The position numbers and the translations under genes were made by a program. The notes beneath the pieces were generated by a model. The model was not told the DNA's origin, searched no databases, and saw only the letters and a list, made by a program, of their open reading frames with translations. A stretch of DNA of 64,000 bases from GCA-003244245 sp050699635 (GTDB taxonomy: Bacteria; Actinomycetota; Actinomycetes; Mycobacteriales; Pseudonocardiaceae): the NCBI GenBank assembly GCA_050699635.1, contig JBOHFK010000006.1, positions 1-64,000 on the forward strand. The letters are read 5' to 3'. This document shows positions 8,356-17,490 of this stretch, piece by piece. The number at the start of each line of letters is the position of its first letter. Within the stretch, counting starts at the first letter, position 1.

Positions 8356-11241
8356 ATGCTTGAGCTGCAGGTGCGACGGACCACACCGCTCCACCACGCC
8401 CGTACCTGGGCATCCCGGCGGGTAGAGGTGGAGTTGTTGGAGCGCGCCCGGGAGCTTTCGCGCATCGAGCAGGTGATCGAGGCCCTGGGGCGCGGGCACG
8501 GGGGTGTGCTGGTCATCGAGGGCGCCGCTGGGATCGGCAAGAGCACGCTGTTACGCGCTCTGCGCGAGGCCGCAGCCGAGCAGGAGTTGCAGACGTTGAC
8601 CGCACGGGGCAGCGAGCTGGAACGCGACCTGGGCTTCTGCGTGGTCCGGCAGCTTCTGGAGACGCGGCTCGTTCGGGCCGGTGAGTCTGAGCGGGCTGAG
8701 TTGCTGGCCGGCGCGGCGAGGTTGGCAGGCCCGGTGCTCGGCCTCGGCGATGACGGTGTGGGTGATTCGTTTGCGGCGCTGCATGGGCTGTACTGGCTGG
8801 TCGCCAATGTGGCGGCGATCGGGCCGGTGGTGCTGGCGGTTGATGATCTGCAGTGGGCCGACGAGCCATCGTTACAGTGGCTGGCCTACCTGTGCCACCG
8901 GCTGGAAGACCTGCCGGTACTGGTCGCGGTCGCTACCCGACCACCGCGTCCCGGACACTCCAAGCTGTTGGCAGAGCTGCTCGCCGTCGGCGGGGCACAG
9001 ATTCTGTGTCCTGGTCCGCTCAGCGAGCCCGCGGTGGCCCGGCTGTTACATGACGGGTTGGGCACCCAGCCCGAACCATCATTTGTCTCGTCGTGTGCAG
9101 AGGTCAGCCGCGGTAATCCGTTCGCGCTCCGTGAATTGATCTTCGATCTGGCCGAAGACGGTGTCGCGCCGGTGGCGGCGCAGGCGGCGAGTCTGGTCAA
9201 GCGTGTCCCGAACCAAGTAGGGCGGGCGGTGCTGGCGCGGTTGGGACGGCTGGATGAGCCGGCCGCGCGGCTGGCGCGCGCGGTGGCGGTACTGGGGGAC
9301 GGCACCGACCTGCGCCTGGCGGCGGCGATGGCCGATCTCGACATGGAGGCGGCCACTACGGCGGCTGATGTTCTGTTGACAGCCGATCTGCTCGGCGCGG
9401 GCCGACCGCTGGAGTTCGTCCATCCGCTGATCCGTTCTGCGGTGTATGAGCAGCTTGCACCCGGTGCGCGGGCACAGGCGCATGCGCGTGCCGCTCGGCT
9501 GCTCATCGGCGAGAGTGCTGGGTACGAGCGCGTCGCCGCGCAACTCCTGTTGTGTGAGCCAGCTGGTGATCCAGAGGCCGTGCGCGCGTTGCGTGGGGCT
9601 GCGCAGGCGGCACTGGCCCGGGGCTCCCCCGGGACCGCGGTTGGCTATCTGCACCGAGCCCTTTCCGAGCCGCCACCCGGCCCCGTCCGTGCTGCGGTGC
9701 TGGCCGAGCTGGGAAGCGCGGAAAGAATCGGCCGCGACCCGGCCGCTGTGATGCATCTCGAGCAGGCCTGGCAGGCGACCCATGAGCCGGTGGCACGCGC
9801 GCGGCTCGCCGGTCAGCTGGCGGATGTGCTGATGTACTCCGCCGACTTGGCTCGCTGCTCGGCTGTGCTGCAGGCCGCGCTGGACGATCTCGGTGACCGC
9901 GACCCCGACCTGGCGGTGCGCCTGTACGTCCACAAGGCGGTCGTGGAGTTCGGCAGCGTTCACCCGACCGACGCGCAGGAGGTCAGCCTTGGGCGGTTGC
10001 GTGAGCTGGCCGCACAAGACCTTTGCGCCAGCCGTTGGGCGCAGCTGGTATTGGCAGGTCTCCTGGCTATCCGTGGCGAGGGTTGTCATGAGATCGCCGA
10101 GCTGGTCGAGCGCGGGCTCGATAACGGCCGGTTGCTGGCCGAGGAGACCTCCGAAGCAGTGCCCGCCATCCTGGCCCTGTGGGCCCTCATCTTCACCGAT
10201 GAGCTGGTACCCGCCCACACGCTGGCCGAGGCGATGCTGGCCGACGCCCACACGCGCGGATCGGTGGTAGGACTCGAGGTCGCGAGCGGGCGGCGGGGAC
10301 TGGTCGAGCTGCGACGCGGCGCGCTGGCCGAAGCCGAAGCCGACCTCCGCGCCGCAGTCGAGCTGACCACCGAGCACCACATGGCCCTCAGCGTTCCCCT
10401 CCACGCCGCCTACCTGAGCGTCACGCTGCTCGAACGCGGAAAACTGGAGGAGGCAGCTGCTCTTGTCGAAGGAATCCCCCTTGACCCCACTATGGTGCGG
10501 CCGTCCAGCGTCGAGGCGGTCATTGTGGAGTCGCGGGCCCGGGTACGCCTGGCCCGAGGGCTCCGCGACCAGGCCGTTGCCGACCTGCGCCGCTGCGGGC
10601 AACTCGCCGACCGCGCCCGGCTGCACAACCCCAATTACCTCGCCTGGCGCTCAACGCTGGCGCTCGCGCTAGTACCCGAAGATCCCCGAGAGGCACGGGA
10701 ACTAGCCCAGGCCGAGCTCGAGCTGGCCTGCCGCGCCGGATCTTCGCGCGCGATCGGTATTGCGCTGCGGGTCTGCGGCATCCTCGCCGATGCCCAGCCC
10801 AAAATCGAGCTGCTCGAACAATCCGTCGCCGTCCTCGAATTCTCCCCCGCGCAGCTTGAGCTGGCCTACTCGCTGACCGAGCTGGGTGCGGCGCTACGGC
10901 GCAGCGGAGCGCGCCTGGCCGCGCGCCAGCCATTGCGCCGCGCCCTTGATCTCGCCCATCGCTGCGGCGCCACCCCCCTGGTCGAGCGCGCCCGCGACGA
11001 GGCAGTCGCCGCCGGCGCCCGCCCCCGCCGACCCTGGACCACCGGCGTGCACGCCCTGACCCCCAGCGAGTTCCGGGTCGCCCGGCTGGCCGCCCAACCA
11101 TTGAGCAATCGCGACATCGCCCAAGCCCTGTTCATCACCACCAAAACCGTCAGCGACCACCTGTCCAGCGCCTACCGCAAACTCAACATCTCCTCCCGCA
11201 ACCAACTCGGCACTACGATGGCCGCCCATATCTCACCGTAG
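8356..11241 (+). CDS. Large ATPase-LuxR transcriptional regulator (copy 2)
   Basis: This is an intact paralogue of the preceding gene (961 aa), with the same order: Walker A GAAGIGKSTLLR, Walker B VVLAVDDLQWADE, helical repeats with alternating Leu/Ala-rich helices, and a C-terminal LuxR HTH (NRDIAQALFITTKTV, HLSSAYRKLNI). It lies 68 bp after copy 1 in the same direction. The first ~24 residues have no match in the other copies, and an in-frame GTG at 8428 gives a start equivalent to theirs, so the true start is uncertain. The stop is 29 bp from the convergent P450 stop. Confidence 0.9.
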   Translation: MLELQVRRTTPLHHARTWASRRVEVELLERARELSRIEQVIEALGRGHGGVLVIEGAAGIGKSTLLRALREAAAEQELQTLTARGSELERDLGFCVVRQLLETRLVRAGESERAELLAGAARLAGPVLGLGDDGVGDSFAALHGLYWLVANVAAIGPVVLAVDDLQWADEPSLQWLAYLCHRLEDLPVLVAVATRPPRPGHSKLLAELLAVGGAQILCPGPLSEPAVARLLHDGLGTQPEPSFVSSCAEVSRGNPFALRELIFDLAEDGVAPVAAQAASLVKRVPNQVGRAVLARLGRLDEPAARLARAVAVLGDGTDLRLAAAMADLDMEAATTAADVLLTADLLGAGRPLEFVHPLIRSAVYEQLAPGARAQAHARAARLLIGESAGYERVAAQLLLCEPAGDPEAVRALRGAAQAALARGSPGTAVGYLHRALSEPPPGPVRAAVLAELGSAERIGRDPAAVMHLEQAWQATHEPVARARLAGQLADVLMYSADLARCSAVLQAALDDLGDRDPDLAVRLYVHKAVVEFGSVHPTDAQEVSLGRLRELAAQDLCASRWAQLVLAGLLAIRGEGCHEIAELVERGLDNGRLLAEETSEAVPAILALWALIFTDELVPAHTLAEAMLADAHTRGSVVGLEVASGRRGLVELRRGALAEAEADLRAAVELTTEHHMALSVPLHAAYLSVTLLERGKLEEAAALVEGIPLDPTMVRPSSVEAVIVESRARVRLARGLRDQAVADLRRCGQLADRARLHNPNYLAWRSTLALALVPEDPREARELAQAELELACRAGSSRAIGIALRVCGILADAQPKIELLEQSVAVLEFSPAQLELAYSLTELGAALRRSGARLAARQPLRRALDLAHRCGATPLVERARDEAVAAGARPRRPWTTGVHALTPSEFRVARLAAQPLSNRDIAQALFITTKTVSDHLSSAYRKLNISSRNQLGTTMAAHISP

Positions 11242-11269
11242 CCGACGCCTGCCATGCTGTTTTAGTTGA

Positions 11270-12475
11270 TCAACCACTCGGAGTGAACGACACCGGAAAG
11301 GACTGAAGTCCTCGAATGATCATGCTCGGTCGCCACTGCAACTGATCAAGGGGTACGGCTGGGCGCAGATCCGGCATTCGGCGAAGCAACGTACTGATGG
11401 CGATCTGGCCCTCGATACGGGCAAGCGCTGCTCCGAGGCAGAAGTGGATGCCCTTACCGAACGCGAGATGGTGGTTGTCGGTTCTGGTGATGTCCAACCG
11501 ATCGGCGTCGGCAAAGTGGGTCTCGTCACGATTGGCTGAAGCCAGGACAACCAGCACCTGATCGCCTTGCGTGATGGTCACGCCGTGGCACTCGATGTCA
11601 GTGCTGGCGTAGCGGATTGTCGATGTTTCTGAAGGGCCGGTGTAGCGCAGCAGCTCCTCCATCGCGGACCCGATCAGGCGAGGGTCGCGGAGGAGCATGC
11701 CGAGCTGGTCGGGATGGGCCAGCAGAGCGCGCATCCCGTTGCCGATGAAGTTGACCGTGGTCTCATGCCCCGCGATGATCAGCACGAAGACCGTGGCGAG
11801 CAGCTCGTCCGCGCTCAGCGCGTCACCCTCCTCCCGGGCTTGGACCAGGCCAGTGACCAGGTCGTCCCGTGGATCGGCACGTTTACGCTCGCACAGCGCA
11901 CGCAGGTAGTCGCTGAACTCGGCCAGCGCAGCGCGCCGCCAGGCTGGGAGTGACTCTCCGGTGGAGAATGGCTCGTCCGAGATGGCGGCGTTTGACCAGA
12001 TCCGGAACTGGGCGCTGTCCGCGGAGGGCACTCCGAGCAGCTCGGTGATGACCATGATCGGTAGCGGGAATGCGTAATCGTCGATCAGGTCCATCCAACC
12101 GGCGGGCGCGATAGCCTCGAGCAGCTGGTCGGTGATCTGCTGGACACGTGGGCGGAGTCGCTCGACCAGACGGGGAGAAAATGCTTTGCGCACCAGCGCC
12201 CGTAACCGCGTGTGGTCCGGCGGGTCAGAGCTGATCATGCTTTTCGTCAACGACCGGACCTCGTCAGGAAGGTCGTCGAACGGCCGAGTTTTCACCAGGC
12301 GGGGATCACACAGCGCTCGTTGCGCATCGTCGTAGCGGGTGATCAGCCAGCGCCGGCCGCCGCTGGGGAGCGTGACACAATGGACGGGTTGGCTGGCGCG
12401 TAGGTGCGCGTAGGCCGGGTACGAATTGGACTTTGCGGCGGGACTAACCGGATCTCCCACTACGGACTGTGTCAT
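11270..12475 (-). CDS. Cytochrome P450
   Basis: This 401-aa soluble bacterial class I P450 is full length. It has the oxygen-activation helix motif AGHETT (about 235-240), the ExxR motif EELLR (about 273-277), and the haem loop FGKGIHFCLG with the proximal Cys about 346. It would need a ferredoxin and reductase from elsewhere, and its substrate cannot be inferred. The start at 12475 is chosen because AAAGGGA lies about 8 nt upstream and the protein then has the usual family length; an upstream in-frame ATG adds 26 residues of low similarity. It is divergent from the decayed third LuxR gene (140 bp between starts), so this P450 may once have been that regulator's target. Confidence 0.9.
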   Translation of the reverse strand: MTQSVVGDPVSPAAKSNSYPAYAHLRASQPVHCVTLPSGGRRWLITRYDDAQRALCDPRLVKTRPFDDLPDEVRSLTKSMISSDPPDHTRLRALVRKAFSPRLVERLRPRVQQITDQLLEAIAPAGWMDLIDDYAFPLPIMVITELLGVPSADSAQFRIWSNAAISDEPFSTGESLPAWRRAALAEFSDYLRALCERKRADPRDDLVTGLVQAREEGDALSADELLATVFVLIIAGHETTVNFIGNGMRALLAHPDQLGMLLRDPRLIGSAMEELLRYTGPSETSTIRYASTDIECHGVTITQGDQVLVVLASANRDETHFADADRLDITRTDNHHLAFGKGIHFCLGAALARIEGQIAISTLLRRMPDLRPAVPLDQLQWRPSMIIRGLQSFPVSFTPSG

Positions 12476-12602
12476 CGCATTGTCCCTTTCGGCGTTCGCT
12501 GCTCGATCCTCCAGAACCAGCACCAGTGTTTCGTTGTCGCCATGTTTGGGCATCGGACGAGCTGGCGGAGGTTTTGCCCGATGGCGCCGGATATTTGGGC
12601 CC

Positions 12603-12614
12603 TAGACTTCCTCC
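12603..12614 (+). promoter_or_regulatory. Leaderless -10 element of the decayed third LuxR gene
   Basis: TAGACT lies 6 nt before the ATG at 12615. The surrounding bases match the region in front of the copy at 5438 almost base for base, so the promoter was duplicated with the gene and has outlived the reading frame. Confidence 0.4.
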
Positions 12615-13818
12615 ATGGCAGGGGGCACGTTGCCGATCGGGACAAGCCTGTTGGAGCGCGAGTGGGAACTTGCGCGCATCGAGCAGACGGTCGCCGCCGT
12701 AGCACGCGGGCACGGGGGTGTGCTGGTTGTCCAAGGTGCTGCCGGGATCGGCAAGAGCACCCTGTTGCGAGCGGTGTGCGAGCAGGCAACCGGGCAGGGG
12801 TTACCGACGTTGACCGCGCGGGCCACGCGGATCGGTGATCGGCTTCCTGGCTGCCACCGCCCGGCGAGGACTGATCGCGCTGCGACGCGGTGCGCTGGCC
12901 GAGGCCGAAGCCGACACTCGGACCTCTCTGGAGCTGGATGCCGAACACAACCTGACCCTCGCCGTTCCCTTGCACGCCGCCTATCTCGGCCTGACGCTGC
13001 TCGAACGCGGCAAACTCGACCAGGCAGCTGCCGCCGTGGAAGAGATCGCCCCCGACCTCAGCATTGTGGCGCCGTCGATTGCGGCCACTCTCCTGGAGGC
13101 ACGTGGCCGGGTGCGTCTGGCCCGCGGTCAGCGCGCGCAGGCCATCGCCGACCTGCGCCACTGCGGGCAACTCGCCGATCACATGCGGCTGTACAACCCC
13201 AACCTCTTCACCTGGCGGTCCGCGCTGGCACTCGCGCTGGCGCCCGAACACCCGCGCGAGGCACGCGAGCTGGCCCAGGAAGAGCTTGAGCTGGCCCGCC
13301 GCGCGGGTTCTTCCCGGGCGATCGGCATCGCCCTGCGGGTCTGCGGACTCCTCGCGGACGCCCAGCACAGAATCGAGTTGCTCCAACAGCCCGTCGCCGT
13401 GCTCGAACCCACCCCCATGCGGCTGGAACTGGCGCATTCGCTGACCGAGCTGGGCGCTGCGCTGCGCCGTGCCGGGGCGCGCGTCGCCGCCCGGCAACCA
13501 CTACTCCGCGCCCTGGATCTCGCCCACCGGTGCGGGGCCACTCCCCTGGCTGAGCGCGCCCGCGACGAGGCATTGGCCGCCGGCGCCCGACCCCGGCGCC
13601 CTAGAACCACCGGCTTGCACGCCCTGACCCCCAGCGAACTGCGGGTCGCCCGGCTGGCCGCCCAATCCATGAACAACCGCGACATCGCCCAAGCCCTGTT
13701 CATCACCACCAAAACGGTCAGCGACCACCTCTCCAGCGCCTACCGCAAACTCAACATCGCCTCCCGCAACCAACTCGCCACCGCCATGGCCGCCCAGGCG
13801 CCACCCGCAACGCAATAG
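12615..13818 (+). pseudogene. ATPase-LuxR regulator (copy 3) with internal out-of-frame deletion
   Basis: The first ~70 codons match copies 1 and 2, including Walker A GAAGIGKSTLLR. Near 12825 the sequence jumps to the point equivalent to about 7285 in copy 1, removing roughly 1.6 kb: the rest of the NTPase and the first half of the helical region. The jump changes frame. The first frame runs on as unrelated sequence to 13289, while the true C-terminal half continues in another frame from about 12835 to 13818 and keeps an intact LuxR HTH (LTPSELRVARLA, NRDIAQALFITT). The ATG at 12835 could in principle yield a 327-aa helical-HTH protein without the ATPase. I consider the locus a pseudogene. 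Confidence 0.8.
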
Positions 13819-13829
13819 TCAGTGGGGAC

Positions 13830-14059
13830 TATCGGTAGAACCCGGGCTATCAGGTCATCCGGCAGCGGATCATTGAAGTCCTCGGGAACCTCGAACAGTC
13901 CCCGATCCTGACCCAGTACCCGTGGTGTTGGCGAGGTATGGGTACCAGCCGGGCGACGGGGTCGCCGCCACGAGTAATCGTGATCTCCTCACCGAACGCA
14001 ACGGGATCGAGCCGCATCAGGTGCTCGCCGTCCGGCCCGTTGCCACCGGCGACGCGCAC
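13830..14059 (-). pseudogene. Frameshifted Phd/YefM-type antitoxin remnant
   Basis: Reading on the minus strand, GEEITITRGGDPVARLVP is the hallmark of prevent-host-death antitoxins. Near 13905-13915 the frame is lost. In the next frame the expected C-terminal toxin-binding tail appears (LFEVPEDFNDPLPDDL). The N-terminal DNA-binding part is also not recognisable. No intact toxin follows. Confidence 0.6.
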
Positions 14060-14149
14060 GTTCCCATGTCGGATGCTCGACCGGCGATATGGGGAACAAA
14101 TCTCCTGCTACTTGGGGACTCCGCTGTCTGCGGAATCGGGAATAGTCGG

Positions 14150-14161
14150 TACCCTCAGGCT
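14150..14161 (+). promoter_or_regulatory. Leaderless -10 element before the AAA/DUF4143 ATPase
   Basis: TACCCT ends 6 nt before the GTG start at 14162, with no Shine-Dalgarno sequence. The spacing is the same as at several other genes in this window. Confidence 0.4.
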
Positions 14162-15415
14162 GTGAACGGCCATTATGTACCTCGGCTCGCCGATGAGCTG
14201 ATCAGCGAGCTGCTCGCGGAGTTTCCCGCTCTGCTGCTGGTTGGACCGCGGGCCAGCGGCAAGACGACGACAGCAGCGCGGCATGCCCGCAGCGTGATCC
14301 GGCTCGACGAGCCTCGCCAGGCGGCCGTCGTCGAGGCTGATCCGGACGCCGCCCTGCGGGACCGTGCCGAGCCGGTACTGATCGACGAGTGGCAGCTTGT
14401 CCCGTCGGTACTGGGAGCCGTCAAACGCGCTGTCGATGCCGTTCCCCGACCCGGCCGGTTCATCGTCACCGGGTCGGTGCGCGGCCGCCTGGATTCCCCG
14501 ACCTGGCCCGGCACCGGACGGTTGATCCAGGTCGACATGGGGACGCTGACCATCCGCGAGATCATCGGCGATAAGCTGCACCAGCCCCCGTTTCTGCTGC
14601 GGATCGCATCGGATGGCGTCGCGGGGCTGCTCCCGGCCCAGGGAGCCCCGAGCGAGCCTCCCGACCTGCGGGACTATCTCGAACTGGCCCTCCAGGGTGG
14701 CTTTCCCGACATGCTCGGACGGACCGAACGTGGTCGCAGGCTGTGGTCGAGGAGCTACCTGGACCAGTTGTTCACCCGGGATGTCGATCAGCTCGATGGC
14801 CGGCGTGATCCTGGCCGGCTTCGCCGCTTCTTCGAGGCTTACGCGCTGAACACCGCCGGTGTGGTGCCGTTGGCCACCTTGCTTGAGATCGCTGAGATCG
14901 ACCGCAAGACCGGGGAGGCCTATGAGGGTTTGCTGCGTGATCTCTTCGTGATCGACACTGTCCCGGCGTGGAGCACCAACCGTCTCAAGCGGCTGGTTCG
15001 CTCGCCCAAGCGTTACGTCGTGGATCCCGGACTCGTCGCCGGGGCGTTGCAGCTCACGGTTGATGCGGTCCTGCGCGACGGCGACCTGTTCGGCCGGCTG
15101 CTCGACACCTTCGTGTTCGGGCAGCTCCGCGCCGAGCTGCAACTGGGTTTCCCCCAGCCCAGGCTTTACCACCTGCGGGATCGCAACGGCGACCACGAAG
15201 TCGATCTCATCGCCGAGCTGGATTCTCACCGGCTTGTCGCCATCGAGGTGAAGGCGACCGCGGCACCGCGGATCGACTCGGCCAGGCACCTGATCTGGCT
15301 CCGTGATCAGCTTGGTGAGCGGTTCACCGCTGGCGTGGTGCTACACACCGGCCCTCGAATCTTCCCGCTCGACGACCGGATCATCGCCGCGCCGGTGGCC
15401 ACGCTCTGGAGCTGA
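14162..15415 (+). CDS. AAA-family ATPase with DUF4143 C-terminal domain
   Basis: This 417-aa protein has Walker A GPRASGKTTTAARHA near residue 25, Walker B-like LIDEWQLVP, sensor-like FIVTGSVRG, and a C-terminal DUF4143 region ending in a nuclease-like fold segment (DRNGDHEVDLIAELDSHRLVAIEVKAT). That segment keeps the D..E-x-K arrangement typical of PD-(D/E)XK-like domains. The family is widespread, mobile and poorly understood. The GTG at 14162 is chosen because similarity to the family begins there (YVPRLADELI) and a -10 box lies 6 nt upstream; sequence 5' of it overlaps the antisense antitoxin remnant. Toxin-antitoxin debris on both sides suggests horizontal turnover. Confidence 0.85.
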   Translation: MNGHYVPRLADELISELLAEFPALLLVGPRASGKTTTAARHARSVIRLDEPRQAAVVEADPDAALRDRAEPVLIDEWQLVPSVLGAVKRAVDAVPRPGRFIVTGSVRGRLDSPTWPGTGRLIQVDMGTLTIREIIGDKLHQPPFLLRIASDGVAGLLPAQGAPSEPPDLRDYLELALQGGFPDMLGRTERGRRLWSRSYLDQLFTRDVDQLDGRRDPGRLRRFFEAYALNTAGVVPLATLLEIAEIDRKTGEAYEGLLRDLFVIDTVPAWSTNRLKRLVRSPKRYVVDPGLVAGALQLTVDAVLRDGDLFGRLLDTFVFGQLRAELQLGFPQPRLYHLRDRNGDHEVDLIAELDSHRLVAIEVKATAAPRIDSARHLIWLRDQLGERFTAGVVLHTGPRIFPLDDRIIAAPVATLWS

Positions 15416-15423
15416 ACCAGGTA

Positions 15424-15600
15424 CTACCCCGCCCACTCGATCGGCACGTCATACTGGCGCAGCAGTGGATCCGCGGTGAGCAGAGTCAGGCCGTCGCACT
15501 GCGCCTGAGCAACGAGCATCCGGTCGCGTACTTGATCGCTACTTCCCACGAGCTCGCCGCGGACAGGAGCAGTTCGTGCCCACCGCCGGTAGGCTGAGGG
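15424..15600 (-). pseudogene. VapC-type PIN toxin remnant
   Basis: On the minus strand one frame reads LLLSAASSWEVAIKYATG, the central PIN-domain motif of VapC. Another frame, starting slightly downstream, reads DRMLVAQAQCDGLTLLTAD and YDVPIEWAG, the C-terminal PIN motifs with the last catalytic Asp. The N-terminal Asp and the middle are missing. The two pieces are separated by a deletion and frame change, so the gene is dead. Confidence 0.6.
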
Positions 15601-15726
15601 CGCGCACAAGGGCGCAGCCGGGTCCGCGGGAAGGACTGAGTCCACCTTGAGCTCGTCGGCAGGCTCCGATTGACCATCTTCTTCGGCCTTGCGTAGCGGA
15701 CCAGAAGGCATCAGGAGGAGATGACG

Positions 15727-17322
15727 ATGGGATCTCAGCTGCCCGAGCGACCCGATCTGGGCCAGCTGCGCCGCCAGGCAAAAGACCTACAGCGCGCAGC
15801 CAACGGAGGCGAGGCGGGCGCGTTGGCCCGGATCATTGCCGTACTCCCGGCTACGTCGTCCGGTGAGCGGGTGCCGCTGGCCGCTGCTCAGTTGGCGATA
15901 GCCAGGGAGCACGGGTTCACCAGCTGGCCCCGGTTGAAGACAGTGACCGAACTGCTCGGTATGGGCCCGGCAGATCGAGTGGATGCCTTCCTCGAGGCGA
16001 GCGTGGGCAACGGTCAGGCGCGGGCGGCTCGGATGCTCGCGGATAATCCAGGACTGGCGACCCACGACTTTCGGACCGCGCTGGTACTGGGCGATGCCGC
16101 CCGAGTGCACCAGTTGCTCAAAAACCGGCCCGAGCTGGCCCACCGGCCCGACGCGCGGTCGGGCTGGCCGCCGCTGCTCGGCGTGTGCAGTTCCCGCTGG
16201 CATCAGATCGATCCGGCCCGCGAGGAGGGACTGCTGGCAGTTGCCCGGATACTGCTGGATGCCGGCGCCGACCCGATGACATCGGTCGGCGAGCGGGGCG
16301 AGCGGGTGCACTGCTCGGCATTGTTCGGCGCGGCCGGCACAGCCAATAACCCGTCGATCACCCAGCTGCTGCTCGAACGCGGTGCCCGCGTGGACGACCA
16401 CACCGTGTACCTGGCTGCGTTCCACCGCGACCACCGCTGCTTGCGGCTGCTGCTCGACCACGGAGCGGATTGGGCGCAGAGCACCGCGCTCGCGGCACCG
16501 ATCAGCCAGCGTGACGTCGAAGGGGTCCGGCTGCTGCTCGCTGCCGGGGTGAACCCGCGCCGGCCGTTGCCGGCAGAGTTGCTCGGCGAGGCCTACACCG
16601 ACCGGCCACCAGTCAATCCGGTCGGCGCAGCGATCGAGTTCGACTGCTCGGCCGAACTGGTCGAGTCGCTGCTGGCTGCCGGCGCTGACCCCGACGCGCC
16701 GGGCTTGTCCGGCCGCTCGCCCCACCAGACCGCAACCGCGCATGGCCGCTATGAGCTGCTGGACATGCTGGCCCGGCACCGCGCGCAGGACGACTCCAGC
16801 GAACTGGACGCGGCGCTGGGCGCCCTCGCGACCGCCGACCGCCCCAAGATCGACCAACTGCTGACCGCTGACCCTGGCATGCCCGGTCGGTTCACCGCAG
16901 CAGACCAGGCGATCCTGTGCCGCGCCGCTGATCGGGGAGACGCTGAGGCGGTCCGGCTCATGCTCGACATCGGATTCCCGGTCGCCCTGCGCTCCACGGA
17001 CGACGACGGGCCGACCGTCCTGCACCTCGCGGCCGCCGCCGGCAGCGACCAGGTGGTACGGCTGCTGCTCGCGCGTGGCGCCGACCTCGAAGCCACCGAC
17101 ACGACGTGGGATAGCACCCCGCTGGTCTGGGCCAGCGTCGGAAGCGGACTGCACCTGGGCCACAACCCGAGCCCGGACTGGGTCGCCACCGTGCAAACCC
17201 TGCTCGACGCCGGCGCCGACACCCGCAATGCCCGGCCCGGACCCGGCAAAGCCCCGAGCGACGACGTGGCCGCGCTGCTGCTCGCCCACGGCATCTACCC
17301 ACTCGACGATAACGACGACTGA
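15727..17322 (+). CDS. Ankyrin-repeat protein
   Basis: The 531-aa protein contains several ankyrin repeats with LLL-x-GAD/GAR-type turns (ARILLDAGADP, TQLLLERGARV, LRLLLDHGADW, VESLLAAGADP, VRLLLARGADL, VQTLLDAGADT). It has no signal peptide or membrane segment, so it is probably a cytoplasmic protein-interaction scaffold. AGGAGG at 15713-15718 sits 8 nt before the ATG at 15727 and only 2 nt before the ATG at 15721, so I prefer 15727. No enzymatic domain is seen. The partner is unknown. Confidence 0.85.
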   Translation: MGSQLPERPDLGQLRRQAKDLQRAANGGEAGALARIIAVLPATSSGERVPLAAAQLAIAREHGFTSWPRLKTVTELLGMGPADRVDAFLEASVGNGQARAARMLADNPGLATHDFRTALVLGDAARVHQLLKNRPELAHRPDARSGWPPLLGVCSSRWHQIDPAREEGLLAVARILLDAGADPMTSVGERGERVHCSALFGAAGTANNPSITQLLLERGARVDDHTVYLAAFHRDHRCLRLLLDHGADWAQSTALAAPISQRDVEGVRLLLAAGVNPRRPLPAELLGEAYTDRPPVNPVGAAIEFDCSAELVESLLAAGADPDAPGLSGRSPHQTATAHGRYELLDMLARHRAQDDSSELDAALGALATADRPKIDQLLTADPGMPGRFTAADQAILCRAADRGDAEAVRLMLDIGFPVALRSTDDDGPTVLHLAAAAGSDQVVRLLLARGADLEATDTTWDSTPLVWASVGSGLHLGHNPSPDWVATVQTLLDAGADTRNARPGPGKAPSDDVAALLLAHGIYPLDDNDD

Positions 17323-17346
17323 ACCTGGGCGACCGGAGGAGGAACG

Positions 17347-17490
17347 ATGGATATCGGGATCGGACTGCCTTCGACCATTCCCGGTACCAGCGGAGCCGCT
17401 GTGCTGGAGTGGGCCCGGCAAGTGTTCCTCACGACCGGACTGGGCAACGCCCGAGCCGCTATGGTCGCGCCATGGCGACCGAGGCCTTGA
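17347..17490 (+). pseudogene. N-terminal stub of an LLM-class F420/flavin oxidoreductase
   Basis: A strong GGAGGAGG site precedes ATG 17347. The first ~25 codons read MDIGIGLPSTIPGTS and VLEWARQ, the typical N-terminus of LLM-class F420-dependent oxidoreductases (normally about 280-300 aa). After about 17420 the similarity ends and the frame closes at 17490 inside the next gene. The body of the gene has been deleted, bringing its start next to the squalene-cyclase-like gene. Confidence 0.6.

Noticed and set aside
9079..10626. A 515-codon open frame antisense to the second LuxR gene
   Set aside because: It runs opposite a clearly coding gene; its Arg/Gln/His-rich product shows no motif, which is typical of frame shadows in GC-rich DNA.
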